The notes: generated from the letters alone by a model not told the origin. DNA of 21,537 nt from Lentzea aerocolonigenes (GCF_000955955.1 NZ_JYJG01000418.1:1-21537); one strand, 5' to 3'; counted from the stretch's first letter, positions 1 to 8,247 are shown. Translations and numbers: made by a program.

Positions 1-81
1 GTCGGCCTTGAGCCGTGAGAACGCGACCCTCCGGGTCTCCCGACCGTGACTCTCATCGAACGGACTTGTAGGACAGGGCCT

Positions 82-678
82 CTAGGCGAACGACGGCTGG
101 CGCAGCGCGTGCTCCACCAGCGCGATCAGGATCTGCTTCGTCGACTGCCGGTTCCGCGCGTCGCAAGGAATTATCGGCACCGAGGACGGGATCGTCAGCG
201 CGTCCCGCACCTCCTCGGCCCGGTGGTGCATCAGGCCGTCGAAGCAGTTCACCGCGATCACGTAAGGGAGTTCGCGGTCCTCGAAGAAGTCGATGGGCGC
301 GAACGCCTCGTCGATCCTGCGGGTGTCGACCAGCACGACGGCACCGATCGCGCCGCGCACCAGGTCGTCCCACATGAACCAGAACCGGTGCTGTCCAGGC
401 GTGCCGAACAGGTAGAGGATCAGGTCCTTGTCCAGCGACACGCGGCCGAAGTCCATGGCCACCGTGGTGGTGACCTTGTCCGGCACCGCGGACAGGTCGT
501 CGACACCGACTGACGCCTGCGTCATGACGGCCTCGGTGGTCAGCGGGGTGATCTCGGAAACCGAGCCGACGAACGTCGTTTTACCGACGCCGAACCCGCC
601 CGCGACGACTATCTTCGCCGACGTCGCGGTCAGGTCGACCCCAGGTGACCCGGGACGACCCGGAGCACCGTTGCTCAT
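82..678 (-). CDS. cvnD: CvnD-type small GTP-binding protein of a conservon
   Basis: 198 aa with an ATG start. A P-loop GGFGVGKT lies at residues 27-34, the G3 region FGTPGQHRF at 91-99, and NCFD at 144-147 in the place of NKxD. The segments TVAMDFGR (72-79) and FWFMWDDLVRGA (99-110) are typical of conservon GTPases (CvnD), which are MglA/Ras-like switches that work with a Roadblock protein and a membrane kinase. It is the last gene of the operon seen here and starts 17 bp after the Roadblock gene stops, with a purine-rich but weak ribosome site (AGAGAGAAG). The 81 bp beyond the stop hold only a weak 5-bp hairpin (25-37), so the next gene, if any, lies outside the window. Family assignment is firm; the signal it relays is unknown. 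Confidence 0.93.
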   Translation of the reverse strand: MSNGAPGRPGSPGVDLTATSAKIVVAGGFGVGKTTFVGSVSEITPLTTEAVMTQASVGVDDLSAVPDKVTTTVAMDFGRVSLDKDLILYLFGTPGQHRFWFMWDDLVRGAIGAVVLVDTRRIDEAFAPIDFFEDRELPYVIAVNCFDGLMHHRAEEVRDALTIPSSVPIIPCDARNRQSTKQILIALVEHALRQPSFA

Positions 679-695
679 GGGGAACTTCTCTCTAC

Positions 696-1118
696 TCAGG
701 CTCGCATGGAAACGTGCAGCTGGGCACGGATCTCCGGCGTCAGCTGGAGACCGACCCGCTCCACCAGCCGGGTCATCGCGTAACCGATGAGCCCGATGTC
801 GCAGTTGGGCGCGGCGAGCACGGCGAGGCAGGACCCGTCGCTGATGGACATCAGGAAAAGATAGCCCCGTTCCATCTCGACGACGGTTTGTTTCACCTCA
901 CCCGCCTCGAAGCAACGCGCCGCGCCGAGGTTCAGCGAAACCAGGCCGGAGGACACAGCGGCCAGCTGCTCGGCGCGGTCGTGCGGGAGCCGGTCCGACG
1001 AAGCGAGCAGCAGACCGTCCGCCGAGACGACGATCGCGTGCGCGACACCGGCGACCCTGCTGACGAAGTCCTCGACCAGCCAGCTGAAGTTGTCCAGTTC
1101 CTCAGTCGCGGTGGTCAC
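696..1118 (-). CDS. cvnB: Roadblock/LC7 domain protein (CvnB-type)
   Basis: 140 aa, a single Roadblock/LC7 fold. The hallmark pieces are an N-terminal helix ([15 protein letters not shown]), the strand [16 protein letters not shown], the helix-rich [16 protein letters not shown], and a C-terminal [14 protein letters not shown]. In Streptomyces conservons this protein partners the adjacent GTPase and probably modulates its nucleotide state. The start is GTG and overlaps the kinase stop by four bases (GTGA), which indicates translational coupling. The following gene is directly the GTPase; the DUF742 gene that usually sits here is missing. Length and fold are normal for the family, so it does not look like a CvnB-CvnC fusion. 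Confidence 0.92.
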   Translation of the reverse strand: MTTATEELDNFSWLVEDFVSRVAGVAHAIVVSADGLLLASSDRLPHDRAEQLAAVSSGLVSLNLGAARCFEAGEVKQTVVEMERGYLFLMSISDGSCLAVLAAPNCDIGLIGYAMTRLVERVGLQLTPEIRAQLHVSMRA

Positions 1119-3964
1119 TGGTGTTCCCTTTCTGCGATCACGGGGATGCCACCGACGGCGGAGTCGAAGAGCGACTCACGGCCCATCTGGACACCCTTCT
1201 GGTACGTGGCGAACCGCTGACGGAGCCGTTCCGCGGAACGGCCTCCGATTGCGGCGGCGGCCAACTGGGGAACGGGTGACGACGGTTTGGGAGAGGAGCC
1301 GGGGACCAGGCGCGCCTTCGGGACGCGCTTGGGCAGGCCGTTCTCCGTCGTCTGTGCGGGCACGCTGCTTTGCAGCGCACCGGCGGCACGCCAGCCCTCG
1401 TCGGCCGATCCCCAGTCGGACTCGGCGAAGTCGGCGACCGCGCGCGGCACCGCCGTTGGTGCCTCGGACTTCGAAGGTTCCACCGAACGCTGCCGCTTGG
1501 GCAGGCCGTTCACCGTGGAGGGTTCGGACTCGTCGTGTTCCGGCTCCGCTGCCGGAACGTCCTTTGTGGAGACAGGTGTGGCGTTGACGATCGTGGACTC
1601 GGCGACGACCCCGGACTCGACGACAGCCGTGGACTCGGCGACGGACGGTCGCTGCGGTGTGGCAGCCGGGGTCTGGAACCACCGGGACAGGCTGTCGGCG
1701 TCGATCTCCTCGACATCGTCCCGGATGGCCGGGAAGATCTCGGTGGCCGGGTCGGCGGGCTCCGCGGACTCAGCCGGCTTCTCCATCGGCGGCTCGTACG
1801 AGTAACCGTCCCCGGTGGACTCCTCGGACGCCTCGACGCGAGCGGTGAACAGGCCGTCCGCGGACGTCTGCTCGATGCGGTGCCGACCGGAGGGCTCGTC
1901 TTCCGAGGCGGGCGACGGCACCACGACGGGGTGCTCCGGCGTCCACTTCGGCACGCCGGCGAGGCCCTCGTTGGTGGTCTCGACCTGGGTGGCGGCCGGC
2001 AACGGCAGCGCAGGCGCGGGTCCCTTGTGCAGCAACGAGATCGGCAGGATCACCTGCGCGGTGACACCGCCCTCGATGTCGTCGTTGTTGCCCAGCGTCA
2101 CGCGGATCTCGTGGCGCTTCGCGAGCTGGCCGACCACGTACAGGCCCATCTCGCGGGCCACGGAGACGTCGACCTCCGGCGGGTCGGCGAGCTTCGCGTT
2201 CGACTCGGCGATGTCCGCGTCCTGCATGCCGACGCCGCGGTCGTGGATGCGGATCGCGACCTCGCCCTTGCGGGTCTCGATCGTGCGCACCGTCACCTTG
2301 GTGGTGGGCTTGGAGAACGCGGTCGCGTTGTCGAGCAGCTCGGCGATGAGGTGCGCGAGGTCGTTGACCACGCGGCCCTGCACCATCAGGTCCGGCGTCG
2401 GCGCGATCTGGACCCGCGCGTACTTCTCGACCTCGGACACCGCGGCGCCGAGCACCTCGGCGATCGCGACCGGGCGGGTGACGCGGCGGTTGACCGTCGT
2501 GCCGGAGAGCACCAGCAGGTTCTCGCTGTTGCGGCGCATCTGCGTGGCGAGGTGGTCGAGCTCGAACAGCGACGCCAGGTGGTCCGGGTCCTGCTCGTCC
2601 TGCTCGAGCCGGTCGATCACGCTGATCTGACGTTCCACCAACGCCTGCGAGCGCCGCGACAGGTTGATGAACATGTCGTTGACGTTCGCGCGCAGGGCCA
2701 CCTGCTCGACGGCGAGACGGACGGCTTCGCGCTGCACCAGGTCGAACGCGCGCGCGACCTGACCGACTTCCTCGGTCGTGTTGAGCGGCACCGGGACGAT
2801 CGCCTCTTCCGCGGCGCGTTCAGGGTCGCGGTGCGAACGGATTCGGCGAATGGCCTCCGGCAGCTGGTTGCGGGCGACGTCGAGGGCGCTGCGGCGGAGG
2901 ATGCGCAGCGGCCGCAGCATCGACTGCGCGACCATCGCCATCAGACCGAACGCGACGAGCAGCGACGCGGCGACCAGTGCGGCGTCGCGCCACGCGTCGG
3001 TGCGCGCGATGCTCGCGAGGTTCGAGGTGGTGGCGTCGGCCTGGGCCTCGAGGTCCGCGGAGACCTCGCGCAGCAGGTTCGCGGTGTCCTCACCGATCTT
3101 GAGGACCTCGGCGTCCGTGATGGACACCGGCTTGCCCTCGGCGTCCTGCGCGAGCGCCAGCTTCACCAGGCGGTTGCGGCCGTCCACCGAGGCGCCGGAG
3201 ACCTTGTCCTGGAACTTCTGCTGGTTCGCGGCGGAGGCCACGTCGTTGAACTCGCTCAGCGCCGCGTCGAGCCGGGACTGCGCGGCGCGCAGCTCGTCCG
3301 TGCCGCCGGGGGCGAAGTCCTTGCGCAGCGCGGTCGCGGTGAGGATCGCGTTCTGCTGGCCGAGCTGTTCCTGCGCCTGGTAGAGCGCCTGCGCGGCGGC
3401 GACCAGCGGAACGATCGCCGGTTCGCTCAGGCTCGAGATCGCGGCGCGGTGCACCTGGCCGAGCGAGGCGATGATCTGGTTGTAGGCACCGATCACGGCC
3501 ATGTCCGGGTACTTGGTGCTCAGGATGGTGAAGCGCAGGCTCGCCAGACCGTCCAGGGACTGCAGCGACTTCCCGAACGCTTCTTTCAGCGGCGCGCTCA
3601 ACGCGGTGGTCGTCGCTCCGGCGTCCCGGTACTTGCCCAGTTCCGTGTCGGTGAGGCCGGTGCGGGCGGCGTGCTCGGGGCACGCGTTCTGCCTGCCTGC
3701 GGCGACACACTGCACGGCCCAGTCGCGCTCGACCTGCAGCGCGTTCTCCACCTTCGCGGCCTGGTGGCTCACGGCGAGCTCGCGCTGGACGGTGCCGAAC
3801 AGCTCCACGTCGTCGAGCTGGGTGTTCAGGCGCAGGCCCGCGAGCGTCGCGGTGCTCAGGGCCGGAACCAGCAACACCACCGCGAGCTTGCTCCGCAGCC
3901 GCCAGTTGCGTAGACGAAACCGGTCGATGCCCCGCTGGTCCTCACGACCGCGCACCGTCAACAC
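1115..3964 (-). CDS. cvnA: NIT-domain sensor histidine kinase-like protein (CvnA-type)
   Basis: 949 aa with a GTG start. Membrane segment 1 is at about residues 26-44 ([18 protein letters not shown]) and segment 2 at about 328-350. The roughly 280 residues between them match an extracytoplasmic nitrate/nitrite-sensing (NIT) helical domain. A HAMP-like linker follows (350-430), then an H-box-like stretch around [17 protein letters not shown] (468-484, candidate His471). The HATPase part has the N-box [16 protein letters not shown] (538-553), DRGVGM (575-580) and [12 protein letters not shown] (607-618). The last ~300 residues are low-complexity and Pro/Glu/Ser-rich, with NGLPKR present twice, a motif common in conservon kinases. 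Conservon kinases often have weak or untested autokinase activity. It heads the operon and is followed by Roadblock and GTPase genes. The ligand is unproven despite the domain name. Confidence 0.92.
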   Translation of the reverse strand: MLTVRGREDQRGIDRFRLRNWRLRSKLAVVLLVPALSTATLAGLRLNTQLDDVELFGTVQRELAVSHQAAKVENALQVERDWAVQCVAAGRQNACPEHAARTGLTDTELGKYRDAGATTTALSAPLKEAFGKSLQSLDGLASLRFTILSTKYPDMAVIGAYNQIIASLGQVHRAAISSLSEPAIVPLVAAAQALYQAQEQLGQQNAILTATALRKDFAPGGTDELRAAQSRLDAALSEFNDVASAANQQKFQDKVSGASVDGRNRLVKLALAQDAEGKPVSITDAEVLKIGEDTANLLREVSADLEAQADATTSNLASIARTDAWRDAALVAASLLVAFGLMAMVAQSMLRPLRILRRSALDVARNQLPEAIRRIRSHRDPERAAEEAIVPVPLNTTEEVGQVARAFDLVQREAVRLAVEQVALRANVNDMFINLSRRSQALVERQISVIDRLEQDEQDPDHLASLFELDHLATQMRRNSENLLVLSGTTVNRRVTRPVAIAEVLGAAVSEVEKYARVQIAPTPDLMVQGRVVNDLAHLIAELLDNATAFSKPTTKVTVRTIETRKGEVAIRIHDRGVGMQDADIAESNAKLADPPEVDVSVAREMGLYVVGQLAKRHEIRVTLGNNDDIEGGVTAQVILPISLLHKGPAPALPLPAATQVETTNEGLAGVPKWTPEHPVVVPSPASEDEPSGRHRIEQTSADGLFTARVEASEESTGDGYSYEPPMEKPAESAEPADPATEIFPAIRDDVEEIDADSLSRWFQTPAATPQRPSVAESTAVVESGVVAESTIVNATPVSTKDVPAAEPEHDESEPSTVNGLPKRQRSVEPSKSEAPTAVPRAVADFAESDWGSADEGWRAAGALQSSVPAQTTENGLPKRVPKARLVPGSSPKPSSPVPQLAAAAIGGRSAERLRQRFATYQKGVQMGRESLFDSAVGGIPVIAEREHQ

Positions 3965-4129
3965 TCCCCGCCCCGTTTAATAGCAGCAAACCTGGTGGAT
4001 CTTGGAGTAAAACCCGCTGTTCTCATACCGCCGTTCGGACGACAAAACAGCTGGTTCGAGAATCAACAACTTTGAGCTGGGCCGCTAAACGGCCCCTTGC
4101 CGATAATTCATCCGGAGGAAACAACAGCA

Positions 4130-4166
4130 CGGGTGACCATGATCTCGGCCCGATCACAGTCACCCG
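4130..4166 (-). terminator. Hairpin terminator after the substrate-binding protein gene
   Basis: Two 8-base arms (CGGGTGAC at 4130-4137 and GTCACCCG at 4159-4166) enclose a second 5-bp stem (TGATC/GATCA) separated by a CA/CA internal loop, with a 7-nt loop. It sits 9 bp past the stop of the minus-strand lipoprotein gene. There is no clear U-run, as is usual in actinomycetes. The rest of the 3965-4175 gap contains a small hairpin (4079-4095) and must contain the promoter of the conservon operon, for which no convincing -35/-10 pair was found. Confidence 0.6.
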
Positions 4167-4175
4167 CACTGTTCG

Positions 4176-5186
4176 TCAACTGCCGGAAGGCTGGATGAGC
4201 ATCGGCTTGACGTCGAACTCCTTGTCGAGCAGCCCGTAGCGCTGCATCAGCTGCGGGATGCGCTGCAGCCGGGTCGCGTCGAGCGTGGTCGGGAAGGCGC
4301 CGAAGTGGACAAGAGCTGCGGTTTCCTTGTCGACCTTGGCGTACTCGACGAGCAGCGGCTCGACCGTGGGACGGTCGACGGCGTCCGCCTGGCCCTTGGC
4401 GATCGCGCGCTGGAACGCGGCCACCGTCTTGGGGTTCTTCTTGGCGAACTCACCGCTGGTCGCGAAGCCCGCGATCGGGATGTTGTCCGTCGGACCGGAA
4501 GCCGCGTCGAGGATCTTGACCTGGCCGGCGGTGCGCTGCGCCTTGGTGATGAACGGCTCGACCATGAAGGCCGCGTCGACGGTCTTGTTCGCGACCGCCG
4601 CCTGCATGTCCGGGAACGGCATCTCCTTGAACGTGACCGACTTCGGGTCGACGTTCGCCGCCTCCAGCGTCGCCTTCGCGGTCAGCTCCGCGATGTTCTT
4701 GAAGGTGTTGATCGCGATGGTCTTGCCCGCCAGGTCCTGCGGCGACTTGATGTTGGAGTCACCGGCCGCCAAGATCAGGAACATGTCGGGTTTGGCCTGG
4801 TAGCCATCGGCGATGAGCTTGAGCCCGTCGACCTGCTTGGCCGCGTCCTTCGACTGGGCGGCGAAGAACGAGACCCAGTTGCCGAACGTCATGTCCAGCT
4901 CTTTGTTGATCAGGCCGGGGATCGCCTGAGCGCCACCCTGGATGGTCTTGAGCTCGACCTCGAGACCCTCAGCCGCGAAGTAGCCCTTCTTCTTCGCCAC
5001 GTGCACAGACGCGACGTCGAGGATCGGAAGCACCCCCAGGGTGATCTTGGGCTTCTCGACCTGGCCGTTCGGGTCGGCCGCGGGCGTCTGCTCTTTGCCG
5101 CCGAGCAGTCCACAGCTCGCCACGGTGGCGAGCAGCGTGGCAAGGGCGATGCCACGGACGGCCATACGGCGGACTCTTCGAGTCAT
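4176..5186 (-). CDS. NitT/TauT-type ABC transporter substrate-binding lipoprotein (SsuA/NMT1-like)
   Basis: 336 aa from the ATG at 5186. This start was chosen because AGGAG stands 10 nt upstream and the protein then begins with a clean lipoprotein signal peptide (MTRRVRRMAV, hydrophobic core, lipobox VASC, lipid-attachment Cys25). A longer frame to 5333 adds 49 residues with no signal character. The mature part has the features of the NMT1/SsuA periplasmic fold: ITLGVLPILDVASVHVAKKK, then GYFAAEGLEVEL, a GGAQAIPGL ligand-loop-like segment, DLAGKTIAI, and VDAAFMVEPF. It would capture a small organic solute outside the membrane for import. No permease gene is adjacent; a permease-permease-ATPase set of the same transporter class lies 3 kb away at 8248-10536. 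It is divergent from pobA. Substrate unknown. Confidence 0.88.
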   Translation of the reverse strand: MTRRVRRMAVRGIALATLLATVASCGLLGGKEQTPAADPNGQVEKPKITLGVLPILDVASVHVAKKKGYFAAEGLEVELKTIQGGAQAIPGLINKELDMTFGNWVSFFAAQSKDAAKQVDGLKLIADGYQAKPDMFLILAAGDSNIKSPQDLAGKTIAINTFKNIAELTAKATLEAANVDPKSVTFKEMPFPDMQAAVANKTVDAAFMVEPFITKAQRTAGQVKILDAASGPTDNIPIAGFATSGEFAKKNPKTVAAFQRAIAKGQADAVDRPTVEPLLVEYAKVDKETAALVHFGAFPTTLDATRLQRIPQLMQRYGLLDKEFDVKPMLIQPSGS

Positions 5187-5360
5187 CGGGAGCACTCTCC
5201 TGTCGGAGCGGTGTCGTCGTTGCGGGGTTAGCGCGACGGTCAACCACTCAGAGTAGTGATGCTGCTCCAAAAGACCCCAGTTGACCGACACGCGCAGGTT
5301 CCAGTCCACTACCTGCGGTGAGCATCTAAGCACAGCAGGTCTAGGGCTAGGAGAACCCAG
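5187..5360. promoter_or_regulatory. Divergent control region between the binding-protein gene and pobA
   Basis: This 174-bp gap must hold the promoters of both divergent genes. It contains several inverted repeats: CGGTCAAC (5237-5244) with GTTGACCG (5280-5287); the 9-bp palindrome ACTCAGAGT inside CACTCAGAGTAGTG; and CGCAGGT (5293-5299) with ACCTGCG (5311-5317), followed by a third half-site GCAGGT (5335-5340). Such nested repeats are typical of operator sites. No regulator gene is adjacent. AGGAG at about 5349-5353 serves the TTG start of pobA. Confidence 0.5.
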
Positions 5361-6530
5361 TTGAAGCGCGCAGTAGCGGTCGTCGGCGCAGGGCCGGCCG
5401 GTCTGACCTTGGCAAACCTGATCCAGCAGTCAGGTATCGACTGCGTCGTCCTCGAAAAAGCTAGTCGTGCCCATGTGGAAACCCGACCACGGGCGGGTGT
5501 CCTGGAACATCGCTCCGTAACCATGCTCGAGTCCCTGGGACTCGCCGATCGTTTGCTGATGGAAGCAGACCGTCACGGAACGTGTGAATTCCGCGTGAAC
5601 GGACAGGCGTTCCAGGTGTCGTACAGCGATCTGTACGGGAACCAGAAGCACTACGTGTACCCCCAGCAGGAAGTGGTGAAAGACCTGATCGGGTCATTCC
5701 TGGACGCTGGGGGTGACATCCGGTTCTCGGTCAGCGACGTGGAGTTGCGAGACCTGACATCTTCTACGCCGTCTGTGCACTGGACCAGCGCGGATGGGGT
5801 ACGCACGTGTGTCAGCGCGGACTTCGTGGCCGGGTGCGACGGGTTCCACGGGGTGAGCCGGCCGTCCATTCCCGACGGAGTGCTGACGGAATTCACCCAT
5901 CAGCACGGAATCGAGTGGCTCGCCATTCTCGCGGAGGCACCGCCGTCGACTAAAGCCATCATTTATGCATTGCACGAGGATGGTTTCGCGGGGCACATGT
6001 TGCGATCACCTTCCGTTTCCCGGTTCTACTTGCAGGTGCCCGTGGGAACTAAAGCGTCGGATTGGTCCGACGAACAAGTGTGGGAAGCGTTGCACAAGAG
6101 GTTCGCGCTGCAGGGCTCCACGTGGTCGCTGACCGAGGGAAAGATCATCGAGAAGCGCGTGCTGGACATGCGCAGCCACGTCGTGGAGCCGATGTCGTAC
6201 GGCCGGCTCTACCTGCTGGGTGACGCAGCCCACATCATCACCCCGGTCGGCGCCAAGGGCATGAACCTCGCGATGAACGACGCCGCAACGTTCGGACGTG
6301 CACTGATCTCCTTCTACGAGACCGGTTCGGAGGCCGGCCTCAAGACCTACTCCGACGACTGCCTGCGCCGCGTGTGGCGGGCGCAGGAGTTCTCCCAGTG
6401 GATGGTGAACATGATCCACACCGACGTGAGCTCGCCGTTCTTCGGACGCCTGGCCCAGGCCCGGCTGGAGCACCTGGCCGAGTCGCCTGCCTACCGCGCG
6501 ACCTTCGCGGAGAACTACGTCGGCCCCTGA
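5361..6530 (+). CDS. pobA: 4-hydroxybenzoate 3-monooxygenase homologue (flavoprotein aromatic hydroxylase)
   Basis: 389 aa with a TTG start and AGGAG just upstream. The family enzyme uses FAD, NAD(P)H and O2 to convert 4-hydroxybenzoate to protocatechuate, feeding the beta-ketoadipate pathway. Visible motifs are the FAD dinucleotide fold GAGPAG (9-14), RPRAGVLEH (42-50), the GCDGFHG motif (158-164), GDAAH (287-291), and C-terminal ENYVG. Aligned by eye to the Pseudomonas enzyme, Tyr201, Arg214, Arg220, Tyr222, Pro293 and Tyr385 are all conserved (here Y202, R215, R221, Y223, P295, Y386). The substrate-carboxylate ligand Ser212 is replaced by Met213 (codon 5997-5999). Length is close to the usual 394, lacking only the extreme C-terminus. 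No other protocatechuate-pathway gene is in the window. The true substrate could be a related phenolic compound. Confidence 0.88.
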   Translation: MKRAVAVVGAGPAGLTLANLIQQSGIDCVVLEKASRAHVETRPRAGVLEHRSVTMLESLGLADRLLMEADRHGTCEFRVNGQAFQVSYSDLYGNQKHYVYPQQEVVKDLIGSFLDAGGDIRFSVSDVELRDLTSSTPSVHWTSADGVRTCVSADFVAGCDGFHGVSRPSIPDGVLTEFTHQHGIEWLAILAEAPPSTKAIIYALHEDGFAGHMLRSPSVSRFYLQVPVGTKASDWSDEQVWEALHKRFALQGSTWSLTEGKIIEKRVLDMRSHVVEPMSYGRLYLLGDAAHIITPVGAKGMNLAMNDAATFGRALISFYETGSEAGLKTYSDDCLRRVWRAQEFSQWMVNMIHTDVSSPFFGRLAQARLEHLAESPAYRATFAENYVGP

Positions 6531-6636
6531 GGGCACAAATCTCGCCCTATGGGGTGAGTCCCCGGGGTCCCCTAACGGGTGACACCGTCCCCCTAGGGAT
6601 CTCGTTTCGTCACGATCTGGGGCCAACTCCCGATGA

Positions 6637-6680
6637 CGGGGGATGTCGTTCATCCATACGGTTCAACACGACATCCCCCG
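6637..6680 (+). promoter_or_regulatory. 13-bp perfect inverted repeat in the leader of the IniB-like gene
   Basis: CGGGGGATGTCGT at 6637-6649 is perfectly complementary to ACGACATCCCCCG at 6668-6680, with an 18-nt spacer. It ends 10 bp before the AGGAG ribosome site of the next gene. Just upstream (about 6550-6600) are repeated GTCCCC blocks and the palindrome CCCTAGGG. It could be an operator or an RNA hairpin controlling expression. It could also terminate pobA transcription, although it lies more than 100 bp beyond the pobA stop. Confidence 0.55.
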
Positions 6681-6705
6681 ATTCAGCTACAGGAGCCTGA
6701 GCCCC

Positions 6706-7575
6706 ATGCAGCAGACCGCGCCCGCCGAGCCCACCACGGTGCAGACCGGCCCGACGACCGTCGAGACCGGCAACACCACCGTCGAGACCGGTGGCACCAC
6801 GGTGCAGACCGAGCAGATCACCCTGCACGACTTCACCCTCGGCCTGCTGACCGACGTGGACGCCCGCGAGGCGTTCCTGCAGGACCCGATGGGCTGCCTG
6901 CAGGACGCGGGCCTCAACGACATCACCGCGACCGACGTGCACGAGATCCTGCCCCTGGTCCTCGACGCCGCCTCCGTGCCGAACGTCGACGTCCTGGACG
7001 GCGTCCTCGGCGGCAGCGAGCTCCCGGCCGTCGACAGCCTGCTGCAGATCGCGGGCAACGCCGACGGCGTGACGGGCGTGGCCGACGTGGCCGGCCTGAC
7101 CGGAATCGCCGCTCCCTCCGCCCTCACCGCGCTGGTCTCGGACTTCTCCGGCCTGGGCGACGTGTCGAACACCCTCGACGCCACCGTTCTGAAGGGCACC
7201 GACGTCGTCTCGAACGTCTCGGACATCGCCTCCGACAACTCCCTCGTCAGCAAGGTGACCGACGTGGCGAGCGTTTCCGACGTGACGGCGGACGTGCACG
7301 ATGTGTCCAACGTGCTCGTGAAGGACCTCGACACCGACGTGCTGACGAAGAACGTCGTCGACACCGACGTGCTCGTGAAGCACACCGACGTGCTGGTCAA
7401 GGACGTCGCGGACGTGCACGACACCGTCGACCTCAGCCACAACGTGGTGCAGGACGTCGCGCAGGTCGGCGACATCCACCACAACGTCGGCCAGGTCATC
7501 GGTGACGTCAACCTGGGCGACATCAACGTGCTCGACGGCATCGGCAACCACAACGACGTCGACGTCCACTTCTGA
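6706..7575 (+). CDS. IniB N-terminal-domain protein with Val/Asp-rich repetitive tail
   Basis: 289 aa from the ATG at 6706, chosen because AGGAG lies 10 nt upstream; the open frame extends to 6643 but that start falls inside the inverted repeat. Residues ~9-37 contain four copies of a TTVxT unit. Next comes a short helical domain (LHDFTLGLLTDVDAREAFLQ, then DPMGCLQDAGL and ITATDVHEILPLVLD) that matches the IniB N-terminal domain of mycobacteria and relatives. The remaining ~200 residues are extremely rich in Val, Asp, Asn and His, with repeats such as DVLVKHTDVLVKDVADVHD. There is no signal peptide or membrane segment. IniB belongs to the isoniazid-induced cell-envelope stress operon and is usually followed by dynamin-like iniA/iniC; none is present here. 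Function unknown; a scaffold or structural role is only a guess. Confidence 0.8.
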   Translation: MQQTAPAEPTTVQTGPTTVETGNTTVETGGTTVQTEQITLHDFTLGLLTDVDAREAFLQDPMGCLQDAGLNDITATDVHEILPLVLDAASVPNVDVLDGVLGGSELPAVDSLLQIAGNADGVTGVADVAGLTGIAAPSALTALVSDFSGLGDVSNTLDATVLKGTDVVSNVSDIASDNSLVSKVTDVASVSDVTADVHDVSNVLVKDLDTDVLTKNVVDTDVLVKHTDVLVKDVADVHDTVDLSHNVVQDVAQVGDIHHNVGQVIGDVNLGDINVLDGIGNHNDVDVHF

Positions 7576-7623
7576 GCCGTCACGGTCGCAGTCGTTCCTG
7601 GCAGTTCACGGGGGAACGGTCAC

Positions 7624-7667
7624 GGCGGGCGCTCAGTTGCTCTGCCCCCGAGCGGTGAGTGCCCGCC
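7624..7667 (+). terminator. Long-stem hairpin downstream of the IniB-like gene
   Basis: GGCGGGCGCTCA (7624-7635) pairs with TGAGTGCCCGCC (7656-7667) with a single G-T position and a 20-nt loop. It lies about 50 bp beyond the stop of the plus-strand gene. The large loop makes it a weaker terminator candidate than the hairpin at 7783-7812; it may instead be a processing or operator element. Confidence 0.4.
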
Positions 7668-7782
7668 GTTCTCCTCCAGAAGGTTGTTCGCACTGTGCCT
7701 TCAACGAGTAACCAGTACAGAGTGGGCGAACCCCGAGACGCGCCGGGGCGCCTGCAGGTTCGTCGCCTCCCGCGACGCAGTT

Positions 7783-7812
7783 CAGCCCCGGACCACGGCG
7801 GGTCCGGGGCTG
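7783..7812. terminator. Bidirectional terminator between convergent genes
   Basis: A 12-bp perfect stem (CAGCCCCGGACC at 7783-7794, GGTCCGGGGCTG at 7801-7812) with a 6-nt loop is followed on the plus strand by the T-rich TTCCGTTTCTC. It lies between the plus-strand IniB-like gene and the minus-strand ABC operon, whose last stop is 9 bp away. Apart from the two hairpins nothing coding was recognised in 7576-7821. Confidence 0.75.
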
Positions 7813-7821
7813 TTCCGTTTC

Positions 7822-8232
7822 TCAAGCCCGGTCGTAGAGCGCGGCCAGTCCTCGTTCCATCGCCTGCCGCACGCGCCTCAGGTCCACAGACGCCCCGTGC
7901 TCCCCGCCGTCGTCGACCGCGCGCCACACCTCGGCAGGCGTGACTCCGTCAGGCAGATCCACGTACCAGGCGAACCCGCGCGGCCTTGGCGGCGCGCCGG
8001 CGTCCACCAGGTACGAGTTCACGAACGTGTCGACGATGTCCTGGTCGGCATGGATCGGCGCCGGCGTGCGCACCACTCTGCGCGGCCCGGCCACCCACGC
8101 CAGCAACAGCTGATACCCGTTGTCCGGCAGGGCGAGCAGCCGCCGTTCTCCCAACAGCACAACCCGGTCCCGCCCGCCAGACACCTCCACGGGCTCCGCG
8201 TCGACGACGAGGAACCGGTTCCAGTCAGTCAC
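7822..8232 (-). CDS. Small protein of unknown function, last gene of the ABC permease operon
   Basis: 136 aa with a GTG start 15 bp after the ATPase stop and no obvious ribosome site, so probably read by coupling. It has no signal peptide, membrane segment or Cys. Visible features are an N-terminal strand-rich part (VVLLGERRLLALP, YQLLLAWVAG), a middle FAWYVDLPDGVTPAEVWRAV segment, and a C-terminal amphipathic helix (VRQAMERGLAALYDRA). I do not recognise the family. Codon use is ordinary high-GC with strong third-position bias, supporting a real gene. Its place in the operon hints at a role tied to the transporter, but nothing in the sequence shows what. Confidence 0.75.
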   Translation of the reverse strand: MTDWNRFLVVDAEPVEVSGGRDRVVLLGERRLLALPDNGYQLLLAWVAGPRRVVRTPAPIHADQDIVDTFVNSYLVDAGAPPRPRGFAWYVDLPDGVTPAEVWRAVDDGGEHGASVDLRRVRQAMERGLAALYDRA

Positions 8233-8247
8233 GCGACGAAGTGTCCG

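Noticed and set aside
696..1118. Possible Roadblock-DUF742 fusion explaining the missing CvnC
   Set aside because: The protein is only 140 aa, fully accounted for by the Roadblock fold.
1370..3913. 847-aa plus-strand open frame opposite the sensor kinase
   Set aside because: It is antisense to a clear NIT-domain kinase; its protein is Arg/Gly/Leu/Val low-complexity with no domain, as expected from the GC-rich complement.
5187..5333. N-terminal extension of the substrate-binding protein to 5333
   Set aside because: It would put 49 non-signal residues before a perfect lipoprotein signal peptide; AGGAG supports the start at 5186.
6610..7569. 319-aa minus-strand Val/Asp-rich frame opposite the IniB-like gene
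   Set aside because: GTC and GAC codons complement each other, so a Val/Asp-rich gene opens a similar frame on the other strand. The plus frame has the ribosome site and the recognisable IniB domain.
7576..7821. Possible tRNA or small gene in the gap after the IniB-like gene
   Set aside because: Only two hairpins were found; no cloverleaf pattern, T-loop or CCA end, and no convincing small coding frame.
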